Shown piece after piece: positions 15,461 through 24,638 of a DNA stretch of 49,615 bases. The translations under genes were made by a program, and so were the position numbers. Source of the DNA: Streptococcus rubneri (GTDB taxonomy: Bacteria > Bacillota > Bacilli > Lactobacillales > Streptococcaceae); the NCBI RefSeq assembly GCF_004785935.1, contig NZ_SRRP01000002.1, forward strand, positions 1-49,615, read 5' to 3'. Every line of letters starts with the position of its first letter. The stretch's first letter is position 1. A model generated the notes under the pieces. It made no database searches. It was not told the DNA's origin and was given only the letters and a program-made list of their open reading frames with translations.

Positions 15461-15657
15461 ACGGGACCTCCTGTTTCATACTAGAGTCTTCAAGCCCTTT
15501 TCTTTCTTTCTTTATTTTAGCAGAAGCTACTCAAATCGGAAAGCCTTTTTCAAAACTAGAAAAGTTTGTAGAAAAAGGGCTATAATTTGCGTATGTATTT
15601 CCCCTTTGAAATCTTTTATACTGAATAGGAAAGAATCGACGAGTGTGAGGAAAACAA
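15461..15657. promoter_or_regulatory. Divergent promoter region GH92 / GH125
   Basis: Plus strand: TATAAT at 15581-15586, -35 weak. Minus strand: extended -10 (TGC-TAAAAT, 15514-15522), -35 weak. Poor -35 boxes on both sides suggest an activator, perhaps the AraC-type regulator 13 kb downstream. No cre site was found here. Confidence 0.55.
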
Positions 15658-16938
15658 ATGACCTATTCAAAAGAAATCGTTAGAGAATGGTTGGATCAAG
15701 TAGCAGAACGTGCTAAGGATTACCCTGAATGGGTGGATGTCTTTGAGCGTTGCTATACAGACACTTTAGACAATACAGTTGAAATCTTAGAAGATGGCTC
15801 AACTTTTGTACTGACGGGAGATATCCCAGCTATGTGGTTGCGTGACTCAACGGCTCAATTGAGACCTTATCTTCATGTGGCTAAAAGAGATCCTCTCTTG
15901 CGTCAGACCATTGCAGGTCTGGTCAAACGTCAGATGACATTGATCCTCAAGGATCCCTATGCTAATTCCTTCAATATTGAAGAGAACTGGAAGGGTCACC
16001 ACGAAACAGACCATACAGATCTCAATGGCTGGATTTGGGAACGCAAGTATGAAGTGGATTCGCTTTGCTACCCCTTGCAGTTGGCTTATCTCCTTTGGAA
16101 AGAAACTGGTGAAACTAGCCAATTTGATGAAACCTTTGTCACAGCGACCAAGGAGATCCTTCATCTCTGGACAGTGGAACAAGACCACAAGAATTCTCCT
16201 TACCGCTTTGTTCGTGATACCGACCGTAAGGAAGACACTTTGGTAAATGATGGTTTTGGCCCTGACTTTGCTGTGACAGGCATGACCTGGTCAGCCTTCC
16301 GTCCAAGCGATGACTGCTGTCAGTATAGCTACTTAATTCCGTCAAATATGTTTGCGGTCGTTGTCTTAGGTTATGTCCAAGAAATCTTTGCTACATTGAA
16401 TCTGGCTGATAGTGAAAGCATGATTGCTGATGCCAAACGTCTGCAGGCTGAGATTCAAGAAGGGATCGAAAATTACGCCTACACGACTAACAGCAAGGGC
16501 GAGAAGATCTATGCCTTTGAAGTAGACGGTCTAGGAAATGCTAGCATCATGGATGACCCTAACGTACCAAGTTTGTTAGCTGCTCCCTATCTTGGTTACT
16601 GTGATGTCAATGACGAAGTGTATCAAGCAACTCGTCGCACCATTCTCAGTCCTGAAAATCCCTACTTCTACCAAGGAGAATACGCTAGCGGTCTCGGAAG
16701 CTCTCATACCTTCTATCGTTATATCTGGCCGATTGCCCTGTCGATCCAAGGTTTAACAGCTACAGATAAAGCTGAGAAGAAATTCTTGCTGGATCAGTTG
16801 GTTGCTTGTGATGGTGGTACGGGTGTCATGCACGAAAGCTTCCACGTAGATGATCCGACTAAATACTCGCGCGAATGGTTCTCTTGGGCCAACATGATGT
16901 TCTGCGAATTAGTCTTGGATTACCTAGATATTCGCTAA
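15658..16938 (+). CDS. GH125 exo-alpha-1,6-mannosidase
   Basis: A 426-residue cytoplasmic glycosidase of family GH125, inverting enzymes that remove alpha-1,6-linked mannose. The family signature PAMWLRDSTAQLRPY is at residues 57-71. The acid/base pair reported for the pneumococcal enzyme SP_2144 (an Asp near 220 and Glu393) corresponds to Asp218/219 and Glu393 in HESFHVDD. Length and N-terminus match that enzyme. No signal peptide. It is the first gene of the run GH125-GH38-ROK-GH20. GTGAGG precedes the ATG. Confidence 0.94.
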   Translation: MTYSKEIVREWLDQVAERAKDYPEWVDVFERCYTDTLDNTVEILEDGSTFVLTGDIPAMWLRDSTAQLRPYLHVAKRDPLLRQTIAGLVKRQMTLILKDPYANSFNIEENWKGHHETDHTDLNGWIWERKYEVDSLCYPLQLAYLLWKETGETSQFDETFVTATKEILHLWTVEQDHKNSPYRFVRDTDRKEDTLVNDGFGPDFAVTGMTWSAFRPSDDCCQYSYLIPSNMFAVVVLGYVQEIFATLNLADSESMIADAKRLQAEIQEGIENYAYTTNSKGEKIYAFEVDGLGNASIMDDPNVPSLLAAPYLGYCDVNDEVYQATRRTILSPENPYFYQGEYASGLGSSHTFYRYIWPIALSIQGLTATDKAEKKFLLDQLVACDGGTGVMHESFHVDDPTKYSREWFSWANMMFCELVLDYLDIR

Positions 16939-16948
16939 TGAGCCTTAG

Positions 16949-16966
16949 CTCAATAGATTCTTCTAA
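16949..16966 (+). other. Small hairpin in the GH125-GH38 spacer
   Basis: GATTCTT/AAGAATC with a three-base loop, without a T-tract. It may stabilise or be a processing site of the polycistronic mRNA. Confidence 0.35.
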
Positions 16967-17014
16967 AGAATCACAAATACATTTTTAAATTTAAGTTAGA
17001 ATGAGGGTTTACTC

Positions 17015-19660
17015 ATGGAAAATGTTGTTGTACATATCATCTCTCACAGCCACTGGGATCGTGAGTGGTATCTACCTTTTGAAAGCCACCGCATGCAATT
17101 GGTGGAACTGTTTGACAATCTCTTTGATCTTTTTGAAAATGATCCTGAATTCAAGAGCTTCCACTTGGATGGCCAAACCATCGTCCTTGATGACTATTTA
17201 GAAATTCGCCCTGAAAACCGTGACAAGGTGCAGTGTTATATCGACGAAGGCAAACTCAAGATTGGACCCTTCTATATCTTGCAGGATGATTACTTGATTT
17301 CCAGTGAAGCTAACGTCCGCAATACCTTGATTGGACAAGCGGAATGTGCCAAATGGGGCAAATCTACGCAGATCGGTTATTTCCCAGATACCTTTGGAAA
17401 TATGGGACAAGCTCCTCAAATCCTTCAAAAATCAGGCATTCACGTAGCAGCCTTTGGTCGCGGTGTCAAACCAATCGGATTTGACAACCAAGTCCTCGAA
17501 GATGAGCAATTCACTTCTCAATTTTCTGAGATGTACTGGCAAGGGGCAGATGGTAGTCGTGTGCTGGGCATTCTCTTTGCCAACTGGTACAGTAATGGGA
17601 ATGAAATTCCAGTGGATAAAGACGAAGCTTTGACTTTCTGGAAACAAAAATTGGCGGATGTCCGTGACTATGCATCGACCAACCAATGGTTGATGATGAA
17701 CGGCTGTGACCACCAACCCGTTCAACGAAACTTAAGTGAAGCCATTCGCGTCGCCAATGAACTCTTCCCTGACGTGACCTTTATTCACAGTTCCTTTGAT
17801 GACTACGTGCAAGCAGTAGAAAGTGCCCTTCCTGAACAATTATCAACCGTCACAGGTGAGTTGACCAGTCAGGAAACGGATGGTTGGTATACTCTGGCGA
17901 ATACCTCTTCTTCACGCGTTTACCTCAAACAAGCCTTTCAAGAGAACAGCAATTTGCTAGAGCAAGTGGTGGAACCTTTGACCATCATCACTGGTGGACA
18001 TCACCACAAGGATCAATTGACCTATGCCTGGAAGACGCTCTTACAAAATGCACCTCATGATAGTATCTGTGGTTGTAGTATTGACGAAGTTCACCGTGAA
18101 ATGGAAGTTCGTTTTGCCAAGGTCAATCAAGTCGGAAACTTTGTCAAAACCAACCTTTTGAACGAATGGAAAGAGAAACTCGCGACTCAGAAATCCCAGA
18201 GTGAGCATCTCTTTACGGTTATGAACACTGGCTTGCATGGCAAGGTGGATACCGTCAGTACGATTGTCGATGTAGCGGTTTGTCCATTTAAGGAATTGCA
18301 CCCGACAGAAGGCTTCAAGAAAATGGCCGCTTTGACCTTGCCAGACTATCATGTAGAGGATTTAGATGGGCATCTTGTAGAAGCTGAGATTGAAGACTTG
18401 GGGGCAAGTTTTGGCTATACCTTACCAAAGGATAAATTCCGCCAACCCTATATTGCGCGTCAAGTGCGCGTGACGGTTCCAGTTCACCTATCACCTCTTT
18501 CTTGGACCACCTTCCAGCTTCTGGAAGGAAAAGCTTCCCATCATGATGGGATTTACCAAAATGGGGTGATCGATACACCATTCCTAACCCTCAGTATTGA
18601 TGATGGCTTGACCCTTTACGATAAGACGACTAACGAAGCTTACGAAGACTTCATCCAATTCGAGGATCGTGGGGATATTGGAAATGAGTATATTTACTTC
18701 CAACCAAAAGGAACCGAGCCAATCTATGCGGAGCTGAAAAGCCATGAGATCTTGGAAAACAATGCTCGTTATGCCAAAATCTTGCTCAAGCATGACTTAA
18801 CCATCCCAGTCAGTGCAGATGAAAAATTGGATGCGGAGCAAAGAGGCATTATTGAGTTTATGAACCGAGACGCAGGTCGTTCAGAAGAGGTGACCACCAT
18901 CCCTCTTGAAACAGTGATGACCGTCTTTGTGGATGACCCGCAAATTCGCTTCAAGACGAGCTTTACCAATACTGCTAAGGATCACCGTATTCGTCTCTTG
19001 GTGAAAACTCATAATACTCGTCCAAGCAATGACTCGGAAAGCATCTATGAAGTTGTGACACGGCCAAATAAACCAGCAGCTTCTTGGGAAAATCCTGAAA
19101 ATCCACAACACCAACAAGCCTTTGTCAGCTTGTATGATGATGTCAAAGGAGTGACAGTAGCTAACAAAGGATTGCACGAATACGAAATTCTTGGAGACGA
19201 CACAATCGCAGTAACCCTTCTGCGTGCCTCAGGAGAACTCGGTGATTGGGGCTACTTCCCAACACCGGAAGCTCAGTGCTTGCGAGCTATCGAAGTTGAG
19301 TTTGCAGTAGAGTGCCACCAAGCTCAGGATCGTTTTTCAGCTTTCCGTCGTGCCAAAGCCTTCCAGGTGCCATTTACAGCTCTTCAAGTTGCAAAACAAG
19401 AGGGTAGCGTTGCAGCAACGGGAAGTCTCTTTAACCATCCGGCACTGAACTTGCCACAAGTATGCCCAACAGCCTTTAAGGTGGCTGAGAATGAAGAGGG
19501 TTATGTCCTTCGTTACTACAACATGAGTCAAGAAAATGTTCGTGTGTCTGAAAAACAACAAACCATTCTTGACTTGTTGGAACGCCCATACCCAGTCCAT
19601 TCAGGACTATTAGCACCACAAGAAATTCGTACAGAATTGATCAAAAAAGAAGAAATTTAA
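17015..19660 (+). CDS. GH38 alpha-mannosidase
   Basis: An 881-residue zinc-dependent retaining alpha-mannosidase of the bacterial GH38 branch (pneumococcal SP_2143, YbgG/MngB type). Seen: HSHWDREW (residues 11-18, zinc ligands His13 and Asp15), YFPDTFGNMGQ with the probable nucleophile Asp125, and HDSICGCSIDEVH with a zinc-ligand His at 348. The C-terminal half is the beta-sandwich of the family. No signal peptide. It should remove alpha-1,3/1,6-mannose left after GH92 and GH125. GAGG lies upstream of the ATG. A frame starting at 17001 on the same strand is only a shadow. Confidence 0.94.
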   Translation: MENVVVHIISHSHWDREWYLPFESHRMQLVELFDNLFDLFENDPEFKSFHLDGQTIVLDDYLEIRPENRDKVQCYIDEGKLKIGPFYILQDDYLISSEANVRNTLIGQAECAKWGKSTQIGYFPDTFGNMGQAPQILQKSGIHVAAFGRGVKPIGFDNQVLEDEQFTSQFSEMYWQGADGSRVLGILFANWYSNGNEIPVDKDEALTFWKQKLADVRDYASTNQWLMMNGCDHQPVQRNLSEAIRVANELFPDVTFIHSSFDDYVQAVESALPEQLSTVTGELTSQETDGWYTLANTSSSRVYLKQAFQENSNLLEQVVEPLTIITGGHHHKDQLTYAWKTLLQNAPHDSICGCSIDEVHREMEVRFAKVNQVGNFVKTNLLNEWKEKLATQKSQSEHLFTVMNTGLHGKVDTVSTIVDVAVCPFKELHPTEGFKKMAALTLPDYHVEDLDGHLVEAEIEDLGASFGYTLPKDKFRQPYIARQVRVTVPVHLSPLSWTTFQLLEGKASHHDGIYQNGVIDTPFLTLSIDDGLTLYDKTTNEAYEDFIQFEDRGDIGNEYIYFQPKGTEPIYAELKSHEILENNARYAKILLKHDLTIPVSADEKLDAEQRGIIEFMNRDAGRSEEVTTIPLETVMTVFVDDPQIRFKTSFTNTAKDHRIRLLVKTHNTRPSNDSESIYEVVTRPNKPAASWENPENPQHQQAFVSLYDDVKGVTVANKGLHEYEILGDDTIAVTLLRASGELGDWGYFPTPEAQCLRAIEVEFAVECHQAQDRFSAFRRAKAFQVPFTALQVAKQEGSVAATGSLFNHPALNLPQVCPTAFKVAENEEGYVLRYYNMSQENVRVSEKQQTILDLLERPYPVHSGLLAPQEIRTELIKKEEI

Positions 19661-19687
19661 TTTCAAAAAGAAAACATAAACAGAAAG

Positions 19688-19731
19688 GAGGAGCGAAAAA
19701 GTAAGAACCAACTGCTGATTCGCTCCTTTTT
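19688..19731 (+). terminator. Hairpin with T-run between GH38 and ROK genes (possible attenuator)
   Basis: GGAGCGAA (19690-19697) pairs with TTCGCTCC (19719-19726) around a 21-base loop and is followed by TTTTT. The ROK start codon lies 14 bases further. It could end part of the transcripts and lower expression of the ROK and GH20 genes. Confidence 0.6.
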
Positions 19732-19744
19732 GCAGGTGAAAGTA

Positions 19745-20614
19745 ATGACCATTGCAACGATTGATATCGGAGGGACTGGCATTAAGTTTGCTAGTCTAAC
19801 TCCTGATGGAAAGATTTTAGATAAGACCAGCACCCCAACTCCAGAAACTTTAGAAGATTTGTTGGCTTGGTTGGACCAACGCTTGTCAGAACAGGACTAT
19901 CGTGGGATTGCTATGAGTGTTCCAGGAGCGGTCAATCAAGAAACAGGAGTGATTGAGGGGATTAGTGCCATTCCTTACATTCATGGATTTTCATGGTATG
20001 AGGCCCTTGCTCATCACCAGCTACCTGTCCATCTAGAAAATGATGCCAACTGTGTTGGACTTAGTGAACTGCTAGCTCATCCTGAGATTGAAAATGCAGC
20101 CTGTGTTGTCATTGGCACAGGGATTGGTGGGGCCATGATTATCAATGGAAAACTTCACCGTGGTCGCCATGGCTTGGGTGGAGAGTTTGGTTACATGACA
20201 ACTATTGAACCAGCAGAAAAACTCAACAACTGGTCACTATTAGCTTCTACAGGAAGCATGGTTCGCTATGTCATCGAAAAATCTGGTCAAACCGATTGGG
20301 ATGGCCGAAAGGTTTACCAAGAGGCTGCAACAGGCAATGCCCTTTGTCAAGAAGCCATTGAGCGGATGAATCGTAATCTAGCTCAAGGACTACTCAATAT
20401 TCAGTACCTGATCGACCCAGATGTCATCAGCCTAGGTGGCTCTATCAGTCAGAACCCAGATTTTATCGAAGGGGTGCAAAAAGCAGTAGACGCTTTTGTG
20501 GAAAAATATGAAGAATATACAATTGCGCCAGTCATCCAAGCTTGCACCTATCAGGCAGATGCCAATCTCTACGGTGCCCTTGTCAACTGGTTACAGGAGG
20601 AAAAGCAATGGTAA
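19745..20614 (+). CDS. ROK-family sugar kinase
   Basis: A 289-residue ROK protein without an HTH, so a kinase and not a repressor. The ATG at 19745 follows AGGTGA; the TTG at 19730 is rejected. Seen: the phosphate-binding [12 protein letters not shown] (residues 7-18), the catalytic region ENDANCVG, a second phosphate loop [11 protein letters not shown], and [10 protein letters not shown], which corresponds to the ROK sugar-binding HGxxGE segment. It probably phosphorylates mannose or N-acetylhexosamine released by the neighbouring glycosidases. It overlaps the GH20 gene by seven bases. Pneumococcal counterpart: SP_2142. Confidence 0.88.
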   Translation: MTIATIDIGGTGIKFASLTPDGKILDKTSTPTPETLEDLLAWLDQRLSEQDYRGIAMSVPGAVNQETGVIEGISAIPYIHGFSWYEALAHHQLPVHLENDANCVGLSELLAHPEIENAACVVIGTGIGGAMIINGKLHRGRHGLGGEFGYMTTIEPAEKLNNWSLLASTGSMVRYVIEKSGQTDWDGRKVYQEAATGNALCQEAIERMNRNLAQGLLNIQYLIDPDVISLGGSISQNPDFIEGVQKAVDAFVEKYEEYTIAPVIQACTYQADANLYGALVNWLQEEKQW

Positions 20615-22488
20615 GTTTTATCGGAATTAGCAGTAAACAACAGCAAGCTATAGACTTACTTCAAAAGCACATTTCTCTACCAGATGTAGAAGTGGCAGTC
20701 GCTCAGTCTGACCAAGCTTCTATCTCTATCAAGGGTGAGGGCGGAGAATATCAATTGACTTATCGCAAACCTCATCAGCTTTACCGTGCCTTATCGATTC
20801 TCGCAACAGCATTAGCAGAAGGTGACAAGATAGAGATTGAAGAACAAGCGGCTTATGAAGATTTAGCCTACATGGCGGATTGTTCGCGAAATGCAGTTCT
20901 AAATGTTGCATCTGCCAAGCAGATGATTGAAGTCTTGGCTCTGATGGGTTATTCAACCTTTGAGCTCTATATGGAAGACACCTATCAGATTGAAGGGCAA
21001 CCTTACTTTGGCTATTTCCGTGGAGCATACTCAGCTGAAGAATTACAGGAAATCGAAGCTTACGCCCAGCAGTTTGATATGACCTTTGTACCATGTATCC
21101 AGACCTTGGCTCACTTATCAGCCTTTGTCAAATGGGGTGTCAAAGAAGTCCAGCAACTTCGTGATGTAGAGGATATTCTCCTCATCGGCGAAGAAAAAGT
21201 TTACGACCTAATCGACGGCATGTTTGCCACTCTGTCTAAACTGCAGACACGCAAGGTCAATATCGGCATGGACGAAGCCCACCTGGTTGGTTTGGGACGC
21301 TATCTCATCTTAAACGGTGTTGTGGACCGTAGCCTCCTCATGTGCCAACATTTGGAGCGCGTGCTGGATATCGCAGACAAGTATGGTTTCCACTGCCAGA
21401 TGTGGAGCGATATGTTCTTCAAACTCATGTCAGCAGATGGCCAGTACGACCGTGATGTCGAAATTCCAGAAGAAACTCGTGTTTATCTTGACCGTCTAAA
21501 AGACCGTGTGACCTTGGTTTACTGGGATTATTATCAGGATAGCGAAGAAAAATACAACCGCAACTTTAATAACCACCACAAGATTAGCCAGGATATTTCC
21601 TTTGCAGGTGGTGCTTGGAAGTGGATTGGTTTCACACCACACAACCATTTCAGTCGTCTCATCGCTATCGAAGCAAACAAAGCCTGCCGTGCCAATCAAA
21701 TCAAGGAAGTCATTGTGACGGGTTGGGGGGACAATGGTGGTGAAACAGCTCAGTTCTCTATTCTGCCAAGTCTACAAATCTGGGCAGAACTCAGCTATCG
21801 AAATGATTTAGAGCGTTTATCTGCTCATTTCAAGACCAATACAGGTCTATCGGTTGAGGACTTTATGCAGCTTGATTTGGCCAACCTTTTACCAGATTTA
21901 CCAGGAAATCTAAGTGGTATCAATCCCAACCGCTATGTCTTTTACCAGGATGTTCTTTGCCCAATTCTTGATAAGCACATGACTCCTGAACAGGACAAGC
22001 CTCACTTTGCCCAGGCAGCTGAGACTCTGTCTGACATTAAAGAAAAAGCTGGGGTTTACGCCTATCTTTTCGAAACTCAGGCCCAGTTGAATGCTATTTT
22101 AAGTGGCAAGGTTGATGTGGGACGACGCATTCGTGAGGCTTATCAGGTGGATGATAAAGACAGCTTGAAACAAATCGCCAGGGAAGAATTACCAAAATTA
22201 AGAAGCCAGATTGAAACCTTCCACAAGCTCTTTAGCCACCAATGGTTGAAAGAAAACAAGGTCTTTGGCTTGGATACAGTAGATATCCGTATGGGTGGAC
22301 TCTTGCAACGGATCAAGCGCGCAGAAAGCCGCATTGAAGATTATCTAGCTGGTTCCATCTCACGGATTGATGAGTTGGAAGTAGAGATCTTGCCATTTAA
22401 TGATTTCTACGGAGATAAGGATTTCGCAGCTACAACAGCCAACCAGTGGCATACCATTGCGACAGCTTCGACCATTTATACGACCTAA
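20608..22488 (+). CDS. GH20 beta-N-acetylhexosaminidase (GH20C type)
   Basis: A 626-residue cytoplasmic exo-beta-hexosaminidase. ATG 20608 has AGGAGG seven bases before it; the longer frame from 20542 lies in the ROK gene and is not used. The GH20 catalytic Asp-Glu pair is Asp222-Glu223 in [13 protein letters not shown]; the barrel continues with MWSDMFF and [10 protein letters not shown]. It resembles pneumococcal GH20C (SP_2141), described as removing terminal GlcNAc/GalNAc. It follows the ROK kinase with overlap, so release and phosphorylation of the aminosugar are coupled genetically. Confidence 0.92.
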   Translation: MVSFIGISSKQQQAIDLLQKHISLPDVEVAVAQSDQASISIKGEGGEYQLTYRKPHQLYRALSILATALAEGDKIEIEEQAAYEDLAYMADCSRNAVLNVASAKQMIEVLALMGYSTFELYMEDTYQIEGQPYFGYFRGAYSAEELQEIEAYAQQFDMTFVPCIQTLAHLSAFVKWGVKEVQQLRDVEDILLIGEEKVYDLIDGMFATLSKLQTRKVNIGMDEAHLVGLGRYLILNGVVDRSLLMCQHLERVLDIADKYGFHCQMWSDMFFKLMSADGQYDRDVEIPEETRVYLDRLKDRVTLVYWDYYQDSEEKYNRNFNNHHKISQDISFAGGAWKWIGFTPHNHFSRLIAIEANKACRANQIKEVIVTGWGDNGGETAQFSILPSLQIWAELSYRNDLERLSAHFKTNTGLSVEDFMQLDLANLLPDLPGNLSGINPNRYVFYQDVLCPILDKHMTPEQDKPHFAQAAETLSDIKEKAGVYAYLFETQAQLNAILSGKVDVGRRIREAYQVDDKDSLKQIAREELPKLRSQIETFHKLFSHQWLKENKVFGLDTVDIRMGGLLQRIKRAESRIEDYLAGSISRIDELEVEILPFNDFYGDKDFAATTANQWHTIATASTIYTT

Positions 22489-22523
22489 TAGAAAGCCTTG
22501 TATTTCAAGACAATGATGTTGAA

Positions 22524-22566
22524 GGAGGAGAAAGATGTCCGATGGAGACATTTCTTCTCCTTTTTT
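22524..22566 (+). terminator. Terminator of the glycosidase operon
   Basis: An imperfect hairpin, GGAGAAAGATGTC against GACATTTCTTCTCC, is followed by six T. Confidence 0.75.
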
Positions 22567-22621
22567 CTCCATTTTTAAGGCTATGTCATAAATTTGTAGA
22601 ATTTTTTCTATAATTAGGAGT

Positions 22622-22671
22622 TTGAAAAAGTTTTCATAGAGTTTTATAATAAAAAATGTAAACGTTACCAA
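22622..22671 (+). promoter_or_regulatory. Promoter of the N-glycan ABC importer with cre site
   Basis: TTGAAA (22622-22627), 17 bases, TATAAT (22645-22650). Directly behind it, at 22656-22671, ATGTAAACGTTACCAA matches the CcpA consensus WTGNNARCGNWWWCAW with one deviation. The position over the start site predicts repression when a preferred sugar is present. Confidence 0.85.
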
Positions 22672-22699
22672 AAAATAAAATGACAAAGGGGGGAGTCAG

Positions 22700-23629
22700 A
22701 TGAAAAAGTTTGTTAAGACCTTGAGAGAAAATCTTATTTTCTTCTTGATGGTTTTACCAGGTGCAGCGTGGTTGATTTTATTCTTCTACATACCTGTTTT
22801 GGGAAACGTTGTCGCATTTAAAGACTATCATATCACCGGAGAGGGATTTATTGATAGTGTAATGAAGAGTAAGTGGGTAGGATTTGATAACTTCAAATTC
22901 CTCTTTAGTTCTAAAGATGCTTATATCATTACAAGAAATACCGTCCTTTACAACCTAGCCTTTATTTTCTTGGGCTTGATTGTTTCTGTTGGGATTGCCA
23001 TTATCTTTAGTGAGATGCGTTCCAAACGGTTGGTTAAAGTGTTTCAAACATCAATGTTGTTCCCCTATTTCTTGTCATGGGTTATCATCAGCTTCTTTAC
23101 AGATGCCTTCTTAAACGTCGATAAAGGCTTGATTAACCACATCTTAACATCACTTGGGATGAAAGGAATCAACTTCTATACAGAGGTTGCCATTTGGCCA
23201 GCGCTTCTCCTCTTCTTAGGAATCTGGAAAGGTTTTGGTTATAGCAGTGTTATGTACTATGCAACCATCATGGGAATTGATCCAACCTTCTACGAAGCAG
23301 CAACAGTGGATGGAGCATCTAAGTGGCAGCGAATCCGCCACATTACCATTCCTCAGTTGGCTTCCTTGATTACGGTCTTGACTATCCTTGCCATCGGAAA
23401 TATCTTCCGTGCTGACTTTGGATTGTTCTACCAAATCCCACATAACTCAGGTGCCCTTTATAGTGTGACAAACGTAATTGATGTCTATGTCTACAATGGA
23501 CTTGCTAAATCAGGAGATATTGCGATGGCCGCAGCGGCTGGTCTTTACCAATCAGTTGTCGGATTGATTCTCGTTTTACTTTCTAATATTGTAGCACGTC
23601 GGATTGATAAGAATGCAGCGCTCTTCTAG
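22700..23629 (+). CDS. N-glycan ABC importer permease 1 (NgtP1-like)
   Basis: A 309-residue permease of the LplB/UgpA class with six membrane helices. The ATPase-contact EAA loop is EAATVDGASKWQRIRHITIP (about 195-214). GGGGGGAG precedes the ATG. It forms a heterodimer with the next gene. The solute-binding protein of this operon reads like pneumococcal NgtS, which imports complex N-glycans, so this should be the NgtP1 counterpart. No ATPase gene is nearby; in the pneumococcus the shared ATPase MsmK energises several such importers. Confidence 0.88.
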   Translation: MKKFVKTLRENLIFFLMVLPGAAWLILFFYIPVLGNVVAFKDYHITGEGFIDSVMKSKWVGFDNFKFLFSSKDAYIITRNTVLYNLAFIFLGLIVSVGIAIIFSEMRSKRLVKVFQTSMLFPYFLSWVIISFFTDAFLNVDKGLINHILTSLGMKGINFYTEVAIWPALLLFLGIWKGFGYSSVMYYATIMGIDPTFYEAATVDGASKWQRIRHITIPQLASLITVLTILAIGNIFRADFGLFYQIPHNSGALYSVTNVIDVYVYNGLAKSGDIAMAAAAGLYQSVVGLILVLLSNIVARRIDKNAALF

Positions 23630-23642
23630 AAAGGAGGATACC

Positions 23643-24575
23643 ATGGCAAAATCAAAAATTAAAAAAGAAAAAGTTGATAATGTTGGGATCCACTCCTTCA
23701 GTAAGAAAGCAGACCTCTTCTTTAGTAGCATTGTTGGCTTGATTGCTCTATCCTGTATCTTGCCCTTCATCTTTGTTGTCATGATTTCCTTGACAGATGA
23801 ACAAAGTTTGGCGATTCACGGCTTCCAATTTTGGCCTGCTAAGTTTGGTGCAGATGGCTATCTTTTCCTTGTTCAATTTAAGGATAAGATTCTTCAAGCC
23901 CTCTTTATTACCTTGTTTGTGACGATTGTAGGGACAGCATGTAATGTCTTCATTACAACGACCTACGCCTACGCAATCTCTCGTAGAACCTTTAAGTACA
24001 GAAATTTCTTTACTGTATTTGCCCTCTTGAGCATGCTCTTTAGTGCAGGGATGGTACCAGGTTACATCGTTACCACTCAGTTGCTTCATTTAGGAGATAC
24101 GGTTGGTGCCCTCATCATTCCGATGTTATTGAGTCCTTTCAATATTATCTTGATGCGGACCTTCTTCAAACGGACAATCCCAGAAGCTATTCTTGAGTCT
24201 GCTCGGATAGATGGAGCCAGTGAAACACGGATCTTCTTCCAGATCTGTTTGCCACTTTCTCTCCCAGGGATTGCGACCATCAGTCTCTTTACAGCCCTCG
24301 GCTTCTGGAATGACTGGTTCAACGCCCTCCTCTATATCAAGAGCGAAAATCTCTATCCCCTTCAATACTTGCTGATGCAAATCCAAAATAATATGGATTA
24401 CATTTCTAAATCAGTCGGTGCATCTAGTCAAATCGCTGGTGCGGTCCAATCCCTTCCTAAGGAAACTGGACGGATGGCCATGGTGGTGGTGGCAACAGTT
24501 CCAATTGCTATCCTCTATCCATTCTTCCAACGTTACTTTGTAAAAGGATTGACCATCGGTGGTGTGAAAGAGTAA
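23643..24575 (+). CDS. N-glycan ABC importer permease 2 (NgtP2-like)
   Basis: A 310-residue permease of the YtcP/AraQ class. ATG 23643 has AAAGGAGG before it; the frame from 23604 overlaps permease 1 and lacks a binding site. Six membrane helices. The EAA loop is ESARIDGASETRIFFQICLP. A basic N-terminus (AKSKIKKEKV) precedes the first helix. Fourteen bases separate it from permease 1. Confidence 0.88.
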   Translation: MAKSKIKKEKVDNVGIHSFSKKADLFFSSIVGLIALSCILPFIFVVMISLTDEQSLAIHGFQFWPAKFGADGYLFLVQFKDKILQALFITLFVTIVGTACNVFITTTYAYAISRRTFKYRNFFTVFALLSMLFSAGMVPGYIVTTQLLHLGDTVGALIIPMLLSPFNIILMRTFFKRTIPEAILESARIDGASETRIFFQICLPLSLPGIATISLFTALGFWNDWFNALLYIKSENLYPLQYLLMQIQNNMDYISKSVGASSQIAGAVQSLPKETGRMAMVVVATVPIAILYPFFQRYFVKGLTIGGVKE

Positions 24576-24638
24576 GCAAACCTTTCTCACCTACCCTTCA
24601 TAATGTTAATAAAGAAAAATATAAAAGGAGTTTTTCTC

